Assembly (NCBI RefSeq): GCF_000215745.1
Contig: NC_015663.1
Coordinates: forward strand, 558,001 to 622,000
Reading direction: 5' to 3'
Length of the DNA: 64,000 nucleotides
DNA from: Klebsiella aerogenes KCTC 2190
GTDB lineage: Bacteria; Pseudomonadota; Gammaproteobacteria; Enterobacterales; Enterobacteriaceae
A program made the translations under genes and the position numbers. Shown piece by piece: positions 16,873 through 26,908 of this stretch. How positions within the stretch are numbered: position 1 is the stretch's first letter; each line of letters starts with the position of its first letter. The notes below the pieces were generated by a model that was not told the origin of the DNA, did no database searches, and was given only the letters and a program-made list of their open reading frames with translations.

Positions 16873-19386
16873 ATGAATAATAGTTTATCAATAATCCAAA
16901 AATCATTTAAGCTTGGCTTCATGTTTTTTATTATCCCATGCCTAGAAGTAAATGCTGATAATAATTACAACCCTGCTTTTTTATCTGATAATCCGGATGC
17001 TGTAACTGACTTGGATTATTTTAAATCTGGTAATATTATCCCGCCAGGTCTATACACGGTGAAACTATATCTTAATGACGTTTACTTTAAAACTTTAGAG
17101 TTGAGTTTTATTGATAATAAGGGCACCGTCAAGCCATGCATTAGAAAAAATCTAGTGGAAGAACTAGATATTAACCTCTTATCATTAAAAGAAGAAGCTC
17201 TAAGTGATGACTGCCTTGATATAGAACAGTTAATTCCAAACTCAAGCGTAAGTTTTGACATAAAAAACCAGAGTGTTAGTATTGGCATCCCTCAATCGGC
17301 ACTAAATTTTAAAGCTCGTGGATATATCCCTCCCGAGCACTGGGATAATGGTATAAATGCAGCAACTGTCAACTATTCTTTTAACGGGAATAATGGCTTT
17401 AGTGAATACAATTCTAATAATTATTACCTCAACTTAAGGAGTGGTCTCAATGTTGGAGCTTGGCGTTTGCGAGATTATTCCACGTGGTCTTATGGTAAAA
17501 ATGGTTCAAGTTGGAATCACATCAACACTTATTTACAGCGTGATGTTGTACCATTGAAAAGCCGTTTATTAATTGGTGAGAGCTATACTAATTCAGATAT
17601 ATTTGAACCACTGAGCTTCAGAGGTTTCAGTCTGGAATCAAATGATAATATGCTTCCAGACAGTATGCGTGGTTTTGCTCCCGTTGTAAGAGGAATCGCA
17701 CATGGCCATGCAAAAGTTACAATTCGTCAAAATAGTTATGTTATTTATCAGACGTTTGTTCCAGCTGGTCCGTTTGAAATAAGGGATCTATATCCAACAT
17801 CAAACAGCGGCGACCTGCACGTCAGTGTGGAAGAAGATGATGGTAGCTTAAATAATTATACAGTACCGTATTCGGCTGTGCCGATTCTTCAAAGGGATGG
17901 GAACCACAAATTTAATTTAAGCATAGGGAATACCCGAGGAGGATATCAGCAAGAGAATACTCGATTCCTGCAAGCCGGTATTATCCTTGGTTTACCTTAT
18001 GATTTTACTATTTATGGTGGCACACAATATTCAGACAAATATAATTCATATGCTTTCGGTGTAGGTAACAATCTTGGAGATTTTGGTGCATTATCAGCAG
18101 ATATAATAACTTCACAGAGTGAGCTTCCCGATGGTAACAAAAGGCGCGGTTATTCAACACGATTTCTGTATGCGAAGTCACTTAACTCTTATGGCACAAA
18201 TTTCCAGCTTTTGGGTTATCGATACTCAACCTCTGGATTTTATACGCTATCTGACACACTGAACAAAAGAATGAATGGGTATATCTCAGATAAAGAAGAT
18301 TCAGTGGCGGAAAGTTATTTTGATTTACGTTATAAGAAAAAAGATAGCATGCAGGTTAATTTATCTCAGCAAATAGGAGATATTGGCTCGGTATTCTTTA
18401 CCAGTAATTTCCAAAATTATTGGGACACAAATGAAAAGAATACACTTTTACAGGCCGGGTATAGTGGGAATTTAGGAGATATTTCCTATAACTTAATTTA
18501 TAGCTATAATAAGGGTATACAGGGTATGGGGGATGATAAAATGGTATCACTTGGTATTTCTGTACCATTTAGATTCTTTACGTCATCACCCATTGAAACA
18601 AGCAATACCTATTTAAATTATAATTTAAGTAACTCACAAAACTATACTAATCATAATGTAAGCATGTCTGGTACATTACTTGATGATAACACACTCAATT
18701 ACAATGTGCAGCAGGGGTTAACAAATAATGGAACCGGAGCCAGCGGTGGTGTATCGGTTGGTTATCAAAGTCGATACGGAAATGGTAATGTGGGTTATAG
18801 CTATCAGAAAACAAACCGACAATTGGATTATAATTTTTCAGGCGGACTTCTTTTCCATGAAAATGGTATAACACTTTCTCAGCCAATTAATTCGAACGCT
18901 GTTTTAGTTGACGTGCCTAACTCACCTGATATTCGTATAGAAAACTCTACTGGCATTTACACCGATCGGAATGGTTATGCAGTCATACCGTACGCGACCG
19001 CATATCATAAAAATCGTATTGCATTAGATACTAATAGTTTTAACGATCATGTGGATATTGAGGAAAACGTTCATTTCTCTGTACCTACAGAAGGAGCAAT
19101 AACTAAAGTTAAATTCAAGCCACGTATTGGTAACCGAGTTTTGTTTACCCTTAAGAAAAATGGAAGACCTTTACCTTTCGGGGCTATTGCAAATGATAAA
19201 AATCATAAATTATCCGGCATAGTTGGTGAGGAAGGAGTCCTATATTTATCGGGTGTACCTGATAAAGGAAAATTAAATGTGGCTTGGGGTAAGGAAATTG
19301 GAAAGTCATGTACCGTAGATTATTCAATTCCTGAAAACTTGCGAAAGGAAAAGTTTGCAAAACTATACTTGGAGTGTTATGAGTAA
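16873..19386 (+). CDS. Fimbrial outer membrane usher
   Basis: An 837-residue usher, the pore through which subunits are assembled. Signal peptide to about residue 28 (VNADN), then the N-terminal chaperone-binding domain (YNPAFLSDNPDAVTDLDYF). The barrel with plug domain follows (SFRGFSLESNDNMLPDSMRGFAPVVRG, residues 250-275), and the C-terminal domains end with the cysteine pair SCTVDY and LECYE. Length is normal (800-870). The last 8 bp overlap the next gene's start, so the genes are translationally coupled. Confidence 0.95.
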   Translation: MNNSLSIIQKSFKLGFMFFIIPCLEVNADNNYNPAFLSDNPDAVTDLDYFKSGNIIPPGLYTVKLYLNDVYFKTLELSFIDNKGTVKPCIRKNLVEELDINLLSLKEEALSDDCLDIEQLIPNSSVSFDIKNQSVSIGIPQSALNFKARGYIPPEHWDNGINAATVNYSFNGNNGFSEYNSNNYYLNLRSGLNVGAWRLRDYSTWSYGKNGSSWNHINTYLQRDVVPLKSRLLIGESYTNSDIFEPLSFRGFSLESNDNMLPDSMRGFAPVVRGIAHGHAKVTIRQNSYVIYQTFVPAGPFEIRDLYPTSNSGDLHVSVEEDDGSLNNYTVPYSAVPILQRDGNHKFNLSIGNTRGGYQQENTRFLQAGIILGLPYDFTIYGGTQYSDKYNSYAFGVGNNLGDFGALSADIITSQSELPDGNKRRGYSTRFLYAKSLNSYGTNFQLLGYRYSTSGFYTLSDTLNKRMNGYISDKEDSVAESYFDLRYKKKDSMQVNLSQQIGDIGSVFFTSNFQNYWDTNEKNTLLQAGYSGNLGDISYNLIYSYNKGIQGMGDDKMVSLGISVPFRFFTSSPIETSNTYLNYNLSNSQNYTNHNVSMSGTLLDDNTLNYNVQQGLTNNGTGASGGVSVGYQSRYGNGNVGYSYQKTNRQLDYNFSGGLLFHENGITLSQPINSNAVLVDVPNSPDIRIENSTGIYTDRNGYAVIPYATAYHKNRIALDTNSFNDHVDIEENVHFSVPTEGAITKVKFKPRIGNRVLFTLKKNGRPLPFGAIANDKNHKLSGIVGEEGVLYLSGVPDKGKLNVAWGKEIGKSCTVDYSIPENLRKEKFAKLYLECYE

Positions 19387-19906
19387 TATTTATAAGACAA
19401 TGATAATATGTTTCCTTTGTTTTCAGGCACTGCTGGGTCATGCAGCGGACACACGAATTTATGTTAATGGGAATCTAATTGGTAATACATGTACAGTTTC
19501 TTCACAGTCAAAAAATATGACTATAAAAATGGGGAACATTGGATCAAAGGATTTCATTCGTCCCTCCAGTGATGGTTTATGGGCAGCTGAATTACCATTT
19601 TCTATAGATTTAACAGATTGTCAGACAGAATCTATTGGCGTTAAAGTACATTTCCTAGGTACTCCTGACACCAATAATAAAGAGTTATTAAGAACATTAG
19701 ATAATGGTGCCAAGGGATTAGCAATTCGCCTTATGGATGAAAATAAGAATCCTATAGCAATCAACCAAAGCAGTAAGGTTTATGTCATTAACCCTGAATT
19801 AGATGTCAATAAATTGAATTTTTATGCACGCTATGTTCTGACCCAAGATAATTTAACACCAGGGCCTGCAAATGCTGTTTCAACTTTCATGTTGGAGTAT
19901 TTATGA
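19379..19906 (+). CDS. Minor fimbrial subunit
   Basis: A 175-residue pilin-like protein. It has a signal peptide (to about GHAAD, residue 23), the disulfide cysteines in GNTCTVS and LTDCQTE, and the pilin C-terminus STFMLEYL. The ATG at 19379 overlaps the usher stop by 8 bp; an open frame from 19355 has no ribosome binding site. It shares its pattern with the major subunit (LGTPD, AVSTFM) and probably serves as an adaptor or minor shaft component. It overlaps the adhesin start by 4 bp. Confidence 0.88.
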   Translation: MSNIYKTMIICFLCFQALLGHAADTRIYVNGNLIGNTCTVSSQSKNMTIKMGNIGSKDFIRPSSDGLWAAELPFSIDLTDCQTESIGVKVHFLGTPDTNNKELLRTLDNGAKGLAIRLMDENKNPIAINQSSKVYVINPELDVNKLNFYARYVLTQDNLTPGPANAVSTFMLEYL

Positions 19907-20979
19907 GTATAATAAAAGCTTTTATTTTATCTTTGATGATTTTCTCTGTAATATCATCTAATAGCGCTTTTGCAAGGGCGGATCCGTTGGAGTTAAATCC
20001 GCCACCGATGTCTTTTTCTGGAAGTGCTGATGGTACTCATGTCGGTACCCCTATTACTGCTAATTGGATCGGAGAGAATTACGTAAAATACGGCTTTGAA
20101 TGTACCAGAGCCGGTTTAGGGAAGTGTTATGTTCAGCGTGTTCGGGCATTAGCTTTAGGCGAAAAAGTTAACGGTGTTTACTACTCGGATGGTAAACATC
20201 AATATTCCGTATATAGAGTCCCCGGAGTACCCGGTATAGGTTATGCTTTTGGGTTAAAAGATAACAATGATTCAGTGGATTATAATCCGGTTGATGGACA
20301 GGGTGATCCTACGGCAGGAACAATTGTCTATCCTCAAAAAGGTTCTACTGTAAATAAGGACGTTAATCGTGTTTCTTTGAAAGCCAAAATTGTTTTTGTG
20401 GTTACCGGTGAACATCTTGTGAGCGGTAGTTATCATATTCCGCCATTAGTAATTGCCAAGACATGGTCAGAATATGGAGGTCGCCATAATGGAAATGAAC
20501 AATCCGTAGTAACATTAAATTCTACAGAGCTTAATATCAAGGCAAGAGCATGTACAGTTAATACAAAATCTCTTACATTTAATATGGGAGATGTTTTGAT
20601 CCGGGATCTGGATAAGATAGGGGCAACATCAAAGTTAATCTCAAAACAGATCTCTCTTCAATGTGACAAAAATATTCATTTGTATGCAGGAATGACCGAT
20701 CAAACGGATCAGTCAAATACAAGTTCAGTCCTCAGTCTTACAAAAGAATCAACGGGTTCAGGTGTAGGCATTCAGTTTTTCTTTAATAATGATCCAACAC
20801 CTATTTCATTTGGGCCTGACATAAGTTCAAAAGGACAACCTAATCAGCGCGAACTTTACATTACTACAATGGATAATGAATTTTATTCCTTAGATTTAAA
20901 AAGTAATTATATTAGGACAGGAGGGTTGAAACCTGGTAGCGCTAATGGTATAGCAAGTGTAACATTTTCTTATCAATAA
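19903..20979 (+). CDS. Two-domain fimbrial tip adhesin
   Basis: A 358-residue protein with a signal peptide to about AFARA (residue 26). The first about 190 residues of the mature protein form a domain unlike pilins, with two cysteines (FECTRAGLGKCYVQ), the likely receptor-binding domain. The second part is a pilin domain: ARACTVNT and LQCDKN cysteines, ending ANGIASVTFSYQ. Its place at the end of the operon and its size fit a tip adhesin. The receptor cannot be predicted from sequence. Confidence 0.88.
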   Translation: MSIIKAFILSLMIFSVISSNSAFARADPLELNPPPMSFSGSADGTHVGTPITANWIGENYVKYGFECTRAGLGKCYVQRVRALALGEKVNGVYYSDGKHQYSVYRVPGVPGIGYAFGLKDNNDSVDYNPVDGQGDPTAGTIVYPQKGSTVNKDVNRVSLKAKIVFVVTGEHLVSGSYHIPPLVIAKTWSEYGGRHNGNEQSVVTLNSTELNIKARACTVNTKSLTFNMGDVLIRDLDKIGATSKLISKQISLQCDKNIHLYAGMTDQTDQSNTSSVLSLTKESTGSGVGIQFFFNNDPTPISFGPDISSKGQPNQRELYITTMDNEFYSLDLKSNYIRTGGLKPGSANGIASVTFSYQ

Positions 20980-21611
20980 GAAAACCTACAGAAATACACA
21001 TGCCCAACATATATTAGATAATACTATGATTAATAATAAAATTAAAAAAGTAGACTTTATGACTTGAATTTAAAATTCCCACAAAAATCAGTATGTTTAT
21101 TTTCTATTTTACAACATATTCTGTTCATGTCTATTGAGTCAATATTGATTAGTGGCCCCATGTATTTGGTGGCTACTAAACTCTTGATTTTTTGTCTCTC
21201 ATATAGGGATGCTACATTTTGCACAAAAATTAGTGAATTAATATGCTATGCATCTTATTCACTAAATCTATTATGGTTTAGAGTAGATTATGTGAAGACT
21301 TTTCTTCTCCCTTACAATGAGAACCATGAAATTTTATTTAAATTATACAGTTATACGTGCATTTAAGATTTAAACTATTCACCCTAACATTGTTTGCATA
21401 ATCCTTATTAAATGAAACATAAACAAAAACATTTATCATCTTGATTTTAAGTTTCACACTATCTATCTTTTAATTGAATTTAGAAAGCTTGATAACAATT
21501 TGTTAATGTGATTCAAGATGCTTCAGAGAATTATTTTGCATGTAAAAGAAGTTAATCTAATGTTTTCTGTCTGAAGCGAATTCCTGTATTAATTAATTTG
21601 AGGTGATTATA
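20980..21611. other. AT-rich spacer after the fimbrial operon
   Basis: 632 bp with no convincing gene. An open frame of 100 codons from a TTG at 21064 has no ribosome binding site and reads as random AT-rich sequence. The region should hold the end of the fimbrial transcript and the promoter of the LysR-type gene. Confidence 0.45.
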
Positions 21612-22499
21612 ATGATGCGTGTATCGCCAGAGCTTTTACAAATTTTTGTGGCCTGTGTTGATTGTGGTAGTTTTTCTGCTGCTGCGAAAAAACTACAAAA
21701 AGCTCAGTCAACGGTGAGTATGTCTATATCAGCTCTGGAAGATGACTTAAATATTATATTATTTGAACGTCAGGGGCGTAAAGTAAAACTAACAAAAGAG
21801 GGTGAGGTAATCTATTCACGTGCGCTGATAGTACTCAATGCACGTCAGGAACTAATTAATGTTGCAGGAGAGCTGGTTGATGTTCAGGAAGTAGCTATAA
21901 CTATTGCTTTATCTGGTTTCATTCCAGATCAACAGAGAGAATTCCTCAAAAAAGAATTGGACGCACATATTAATAGTCTGCAGATTACCATTCTTTCGGC
22001 AGAAAGCTATAAAATAGATTCTATGATATCAAATGGTGAGGTTGATATTGCTGTGATACCTGCCATAAATTCCAGAATGAATTATCCAATTGAATTAAAA
22101 AGTCGACGCACATGGTTTAAGTCTAGATTGCATATTTATTGCTCAAGCACTCATCCATTGAGCCAACTCACTGAATTATGTGAGGATGATATTAAACGTT
22201 TTCGTCGTATTCGTCTTGTCAAAGGGATGATTAACAACCAATCGCCTCGTAATAATATATTTACAGATAATATTTTTAGCGCATACAGACTCTGTGCCCA
22301 GGGGTTAGGTTGGTGTGAGCTTCCGGAATGGTTCGTGGAGAGCCAGTATAGGCAAGGTGATACTAGACTGAAAAAACTTTCTGTTTCTCCAATATGGGAA
22401 ACATTAGAGTTTGATGCTATTTTTCGCAATTCATCAAAAGGTAAATTTATGGATTGGTTTATTGGTATGGTGACTAGAAAAGAACCTCTGAACGTTTAG
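21612..22499 (+). CDS. LysR-type transcriptional regulator
   Basis: A 295-residue LysR-family regulator. The N-terminal winged helix is clear (LLQIFVACVDCGSFSAAAKKLQKAQSTVSMSISALEDDL, then LFERQGRKVKLTKEG). The remainder is an effector-binding domain with typical GEVDIAVIP. Start at 21612 is favoured by GAGGTG six bases upstream; the GTG inside that site would read upstream of it. It follows the fimbrial operon on the same strand and may control it. The effector cannot be predicted. Confidence 0.88.
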   Translation: MMRVSPELLQIFVACVDCGSFSAAAKKLQKAQSTVSMSISALEDDLNIILFERQGRKVKLTKEGEVIYSRALIVLNARQELINVAGELVDVQEVAITIALSGFIPDQQREFLKKELDAHINSLQITILSAESYKIDSMISNGEVDIAVIPAINSRMNYPIELKSRRTWFKSRLHIYCSSTHPLSQLTELCEDDIKRFRRIRLVKGMINNQSPRNNIFTDNIFSAYRLCAQGLGWCELPEWFVESQYRQGDTRLKKLSVSPIWETLEFDAIFRNSSKGKFMDWFIGMVTRKEPLNV

Positions 22500-23337
22500 T
22501 TATTATGGTTTCTGATTTGGCTGGCCGAATGGTCGCATCATTAACGCATCTTACCATCAGAATTAATTATTCTTCTGGCTGCAAGAGTTTCAGACAGTCC
22601 TCACGTTCTGATTATTCCCGGGAGGCAAAAGATTACTAGCGTGGTATCTAACCCCCCACGTCCAGTTATCGCCATGTATGGACACATTTGCTAAGTAATG
22701 CTGTGCGGAATGAGATACCTGCTGTTAACGCGAATGGGTGTTCCATTATTAGTCCTCCTTCATCTGCTTATGGAACCTAAGTGTGTTGATAAGTATCAGA
22801 TGCTGGCCTTCAAAGAGAGTACAGCCATTGAGCAGAGCGATTAGGTGAGTCATCAGTTTACTTCCAGTTCCGCTATGTTAAATGAGCGGAACTGCGGAAG
22901 ACCTTCCCTGATGACGGCAATAAAAGGGAGTTCATCGAGTGGGCAGCAGGATCAGGTGGCTACACCAAAGAAGTTGTGCATAATGTGAAGCAGGCTGCTG
23001 TGGGAAGGAGCTGTCATTATAGCAGCGTGAATAGTACATGGGTAAAGATCCGGATTTCATGGCATATGAAAGACAATGGGGTGCCTGAAGGTTGATGATT
23101 GAATCGTGCTCAAAAGAAGTACGCAGCAGGCAAGGAAATAGCATCGCTGAAATTACAGCGAAGGCGACTATGCTATATTTCATAAATATTATGCCAAAGT
23201 ATGATAGCCAGAAGTCAGGGATAAGTCTGGTAATGGCGTTCAGCCATAACAATCCTAAATCAACCGAACAGTACACAGGACTATAACTGTCCGCTAGCAT
23301 ATATACACTGAAACTTATCATACCAGCGGGTCTGACA
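22500..23337. other. Degenerate region, possible recombinase relic
   Basis: No intact gene lies in this 838-bp stretch. Open pieces shift frame several times (for example KREFIEWAAGSGGYTKEVV near 22930). Close to its right end a frame encodes SLVMAFSHNNPKSTEQYTGL (23224-23283), which resembles the C-terminal H-x(8-9)-Y region of tyrosine recombinases. I read it as an old decayed gene, perhaps an integrase, with low confidence. Confidence 0.35.
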
Positions 23338-24849
23338 ATGAAAAAAAAACCTTTGTTCTATCTACCTTGGTTACTATGTATTTTTTTAGCTTTTGTAAGT
23401 GTTGGAACTGCGCTGTGCTATCTACAAATGCAAAATAACCTACAAAAGAATATGCGCACGCGATTAAACAAAGCAGTCACTATTCTTGATAAAGTGTTGA
23501 CCGAGGCCAGTCAAGTTTCAAGAAATGCAGAAAAATTTATGGGAAGGGAATGCACCGATGAAGTACTAACAGTACTTCGTGGAATAGTAGCCATTCACCC
23601 CTATATTCGTTCAGTTGGAATCGTGAAAGATCATGCTTTCTACTGTTCAACAATTATTGGCAATCGTTATTTCCCCCTCAAACTAGCAGCTTACACAAAA
23701 CAAAACCTCATATTACTTAAAGGAAATCAATTAACTCCATATGAATCATTAATTGTATACAACACTCAGGATACCCAAGGCAATGCAGTGCGAGTTACTA
23801 TAAATGGTTTTTATTTCTTTAGAGTTTTAAAAAACATTAGTATGGATACACCGCTTCAACTTCAAATAGGTGAGCTTATTCTTGATAGCAATGGGAAAGT
23901 CACAAGTGCGTCTAAAGGAAATTCATTAATTGAAAGCACCTCTAGCAAATTCGAGTATAAAGTATTCGCTGAATTTCCAGTGCAACCACTCTATATAACA
24001 TTTGTGAATTATGAATGGAAAAGCATTCTCATTGTCTTATTTATATCAATATTATCAACATATTTAATTAGTAAACACCTCTATTATAGGTTAACAACGG
24101 AATTTATGTTGAAAAATGGATTAAAACATAAAGAGTTGAAAGCATTCATACAACCTATTATTAACGGCGTTAATAATAATATTATCGGAGGAGAGATTCT
24201 TGTTCGCTGGGAACATCCAAGCCTAGGATTTATTCCGCCTGATGAATTTATTCCTTTAGCCGAACGTTCTCTTTTAATTAAGGATATAACAAGGCTATGT
24301 TTTGAACAAGTCATTGAAAGTCTGAATCAAAACAAGCTAAAATTACCCGGAGAGTTATATATGTGTTTTAACATAAGCGCCCTTAATTTTATTGACGATG
24401 ATATTGTCATCTTATGCTCTCGTTTTTTAGAGAAACTTCGTCAACTTAAGATTAGCTTAGTTTTGGAGATTACTGAGCGTGAACTTATCGAAGACACATT
24501 ACAAATAAAATGCATTATTGAGAAGTTAAGAATGCTCGGTGTTAAGTTTTCTCTTGATGACTTTGGTACGGGCCACGCAAATTATAGTTATCTAAAAAAG
24601 TTTGCACCTGACTTTCTTAAGATAGATAAAATGTTTACTGCAGAAATTGAAAAAAAATCAGTTTCGATACAAGTCGTGAAGAACATGATAGATTTGGCAG
24701 CAAGTTTCAACTGTAAAATCATAGCTGAGGGGATTGAAAATACCAAACAATTACAATCACTTAAAATGCTAGGCATCTCTTTATTCCAAGGTTATTATTT
24801 TGGCAAACCAGAATCTTTGGAAGATTACACACAACGCTTCCGCTATTAG
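23338..24849 (+). CDS. CSS-motif EAL-domain cyclic-di-GMP phosphodiesterase
   Basis: A 503-residue inner membrane protein. TM1 spans about residues 10-32, a periplasmic domain carries cysteines C72 and C103 (in a YCST context typical of CSS domains), TM2 spans about 225-246, and the cytoplasmic EAL domain covers about 258-500. Catalytic positions look complete: E286 in EIL, N345, E377, D407-D408 in DDFGTG, K428, E464 in AEGIE and Q484 in FQGYYFGKP. CSS-EAL proteins are redox-gated phosphodiesterases that lower cyclic di-GMP. Beside fimbrial genes the likely outcome is control of adhesion against motility, as MrkJ does for type 3 fimbriae in K. pneumoniae. Confidence 0.92.
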   Translation: MKKKPLFYLPWLLCIFLAFVSVGTALCYLQMQNNLQKNMRTRLNKAVTILDKVLTEASQVSRNAEKFMGRECTDEVLTVLRGIVAIHPYIRSVGIVKDHAFYCSTIIGNRYFPLKLAAYTKQNLILLKGNQLTPYESLIVYNTQDTQGNAVRVTINGFYFFRVLKNISMDTPLQLQIGELILDSNGKVTSASKGNSLIESTSSKFEYKVFAEFPVQPLYITFVNYEWKSILIVLFISILSTYLISKHLYYRLTTEFMLKNGLKHKELKAFIQPIINGVNNNIIGGEILVRWEHPSLGFIPPDEFIPLAERSLLIKDITRLCFEQVIESLNQNKLKLPGELYMCFNISALNFIDDDIVILCSRFLEKLRQLKISLVLEITERELIEDTLQIKCIIEKLRMLGVKFSLDDFGTGHANYSYLKKFAPDFLKIDKMFTAEIEKKSVSIQVVKNMIDLAASFNCKIIAEGIENTKQLQSLKMLGISLFQGYYFGKPESLEDYTQRFRY

Positions 24850-25424
24850 ATGTCTTCTTGAACAATTTTAAGAAGTGCTAATATACCATAATATTTAAAG
24901 CGCCTAAAGCCTCGCCCGAACGGGCGACTTTAATTGGTGCCGTTAAATCCAGCTAAATGTTTCTAGCCATTTAAGTTACAAAATTTAGAAAGTCCGCAGT
25001 CAGAATATCGATTCCTTATATACCTCAAAAAATCTGATTGGTTGGGGGAGCGTGTTAGAAAATAACATTTATTAATATAACTACCTTTCAATGTTTACAT
25101 TGTTTATTCATGTGAATATCAGGTTTAGAGGTTCATTTTTTCTTCTCCTATACGACTCCATATTATCTATGGCGACAATGCATCCCCCATTTCGATGAAC
25201 TCGCCATATAAGATTTAAATGAAGCTAAATTTTTATTAAATATTTATTACGAATAGTACTAATTATCAGCATACGCTCTTTGAAAAGTATGAGTTTAAAA
25301 AAAATAAATATATAACGCGTTATTATACAGAGTGCATCCATCATGGATGCACCCTACTTATTTTGTTCCTTTTTCCCCTAAGGTTCAAAAAGTATTTAGA
25401 TACAAATGTTGGCCTTGACTTTTC
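24850..25424. other. AT-rich spacer before the integrase 3' end
   Basis: 575 bp with no gene. A CGCCCGAACGGGCG hairpin is at about 24913-24926, about 65 bp after the EAL gene, and could be its weak terminator. A 21-bp palindrome lies nearer the integrase. Confidence 0.4.
25332..25352. repeat. 21-bp near-perfect palindrome after the integrase gene
   Basis: GTGCATCCAT and its exact complement flank a single base. On the minus strand it lies 73 bp beyond the integrase stop. There is no following T-run on that strand, though the plus strand has a loose T-rich tail. It may be a terminator or a protein-binding site. Confidence 0.45.
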
Positions 25425-26591
25425 TCATTGAGAAATATAATTTGAGTACCACTGCATCATCTCCCTCCTCCCCTCCAGATATTGAGCATGGTTATACGTT
25501 CCACGAATTGAGTTCTTATCGACGTGAGCCAGTTGTAGCTCGATCCAAGCTGAGTTAAATCCCTGCTCATGCAAAATTGTACTCATCGTGTGGCGGAATC
25601 CGTGCCCTGTGACGCGTCCTGCATAGCCGATGCGCCTTACCAGTACAGTCAATGCCATTTCACTCATCGGTTTCTTAGGATTATTACGTCCTGGGAACAG
25701 CAACGTACCTGCTTCAGTCATGGGTTTAAGCTGATTTAGCAGGTCAATTGCCTGGCCTGATAACGGAACCAGATGAGGGCGGCGCATTTTCATTCGCTCT
25801 GCTGGTACGTTCCAAACCTTCCGCTCAAAATCAAACTCCCGCCACTCCGCTTGCCTCAATTCCCCAGGCCTTACTCCAGTCAAAATAAGTAATTGCATAG
25901 CAATCTTAACAATCACACTACCGGCATAGGTGTTTAGAGTCCGAAGAAACTCTGGCAATTCATCCTGGGTTAAAAAAGCATAGTGCTCTTTCTCATGAGG
26001 AGTTACGGCGCTAGCTAGAGCAGGTGCTGGATTGTACTCGGCCCTACCAGTCACAACAGCATACTTCCAGACCTCTCCACAACGCTGGCGAACCTTACGG
26101 ACCTTCTCAGTTGCTCCTCGTGCTTCTATTTTTGAAAGAACAGCAAGCAGCTCCATCGGCTTGATATCTTTGATTGGCCGATGACCGATATAAGGAAATA
26201 CATCCTTTTCAAAAGTTCTCAGCATTTCTTCGCGGTAGGAGACAGACCAGCGGTCATAGCGACGCTGATACCACTCCCGGGTGATAGCCTCAAATGAGTT
26301 TTCTGCGTTTTGTTGACGACTAAGTTTCTCAATTTTTCGTTCAAGAGAAGGATCATTGCCAGCAGCTAATGTTCTTTTAGCATCCTCACGCTTACCTCGA
26401 GCTTCAGATAAAGAAACATCAGGGTAAACGCCAATAGCGAGCAGCTTCTCTTTACCTAATGAACGGTATTTGAGACGCCAGTATCTTTTGCCGTTGGGAT
26501 TAACCAGCAGGTAAAGACCACCACCATCGGCCAGTTTGTAGGGCTTCTCTTTAGGTTTTGCAGTTTCAACCTGACGAGCTGTCAGCTTCAT
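25425..26591 (-). CDS. int: P4-type tyrosine integrase of the island
   Basis: A 388-residue integrase. The N-terminal arm-binding domain (LTARQVETAKPKEKPYKLADG...YWRLKYR) is typical of P4/CP4-57 enzymes. The catalytic domain shows all conserved residues: R in LTGVRPGELR, K region near RRPHLVPLS, HGFRHTMSTILHEQG (H-x-x-R), LAHVDKNS, and the tyrosine of GTYNHAQYLEGRR. It is the first gene inside the island, facing away from glyU, with ATACCCCCA-type repeats just before its start codon. Confidence 0.96.
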   Translation of the reverse strand: MKLTARQVETAKPKEKPYKLADGGGLYLLVNPNGKRYWRLKYRSLGKEKLLAIGVYPDVSLSEARGKREDAKRTLAAGNDPSLERKIEKLSRQQNAENSFEAITREWYQRRYDRWSVSYREEMLRTFEKDVFPYIGHRPIKDIKPMELLAVLSKIEARGATEKVRKVRQRCGEVWKYAVVTGRAEYNPAPALASAVTPHEKEHYAFLTQDELPEFLRTLNTYAGSVIVKIAMQLLILTGVRPGELRQAEWREFDFERKVWNVPAERMKMRRPHLVPLSGQAIDLLNQLKPMTEAGTLLFPGRNNPKKPMSEMALTVLVRRIGYAGRVTGHGFRHTMSTILHEQGFNSAWIELQLAHVDKNSIRGTYNHAQYLEGRREMMQWYSNYISQ

Positions 26592-26660
26592 TGGGGGTAC
26601 CTCTCAGCAGGGGTACAATTATACCCCCATCCATACCCCCACATTGAGCTTGACCCTGGG
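26592..26660. promoter_or_regulatory. Integrase promoter with arm-type repeats
   Basis: This short region carries ATACCCCCA at 26621-26629 and 26633-26641, and the inverted form TGGGGGTA at 26592-26599 and a partial one near 26610. The same core is repeated at the other island end. Such sites both bind integrase and lie over its promoter, so integrase may repress its own gene, as in related elements. Confidence 0.55.
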
Positions 26661-26747
26661 GGAGTAAAATTGAGTTCAATAGACTAATTGAATGCTATAA
26701 CTGCTGTTTTATCAAGGAAAAGTTGAGTTTGGTAGATTTCAGGGGAG

Positions 26748-26773
26748 TTGAGTTTGGAGCGGGCGAAGGGAAT
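26748..26773. repeat. Proximal attachment-site copy, in glyU
   Basis: The 26 bases identical to 3811-3836. They cover the CCA end, the acceptor stem and the start of the T-arm of tRNA-Gly. Confidence 0.92.
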
Positions 26774-26828
26774 CGAACCCTCGTATAGAGCTTGGGAAGC
26801 TCTCGTTCTACCATTGAACTACGCCCGC
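26755..26828 (-). tRNA. glyU: tRNA-Gly (anticodon CCC)
   Basis: A 74-nt tRNA with encoded CCA. The acceptor stem GCGGGCG pairs with CGCCCGC, the T-loop reads GGTTCGATTCC, and the anticodon loop TTCCCAA gives anticodon CCC on a five-bp stem AGAGC/GCTCT. Its 3' end is the integration site of the island. The next gene is actS (ygeR), as in E. coli. Confidence 0.97.
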
Positions 26829-26908
26829 GAAGAGGTGCGAAAAGCATTATAGACCTTACGCACCCTGTGGCAAGCCCGAATTGGGCTAACTGCTGATAAA
26901 ATAACCTT

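Noticed and set aside
21064..21366. Plus-strand open frame of 100 codons after the adhesin gene
   Set aside because: Begins with TTG without a ribosome binding site and reads as random AT-rich sequence.
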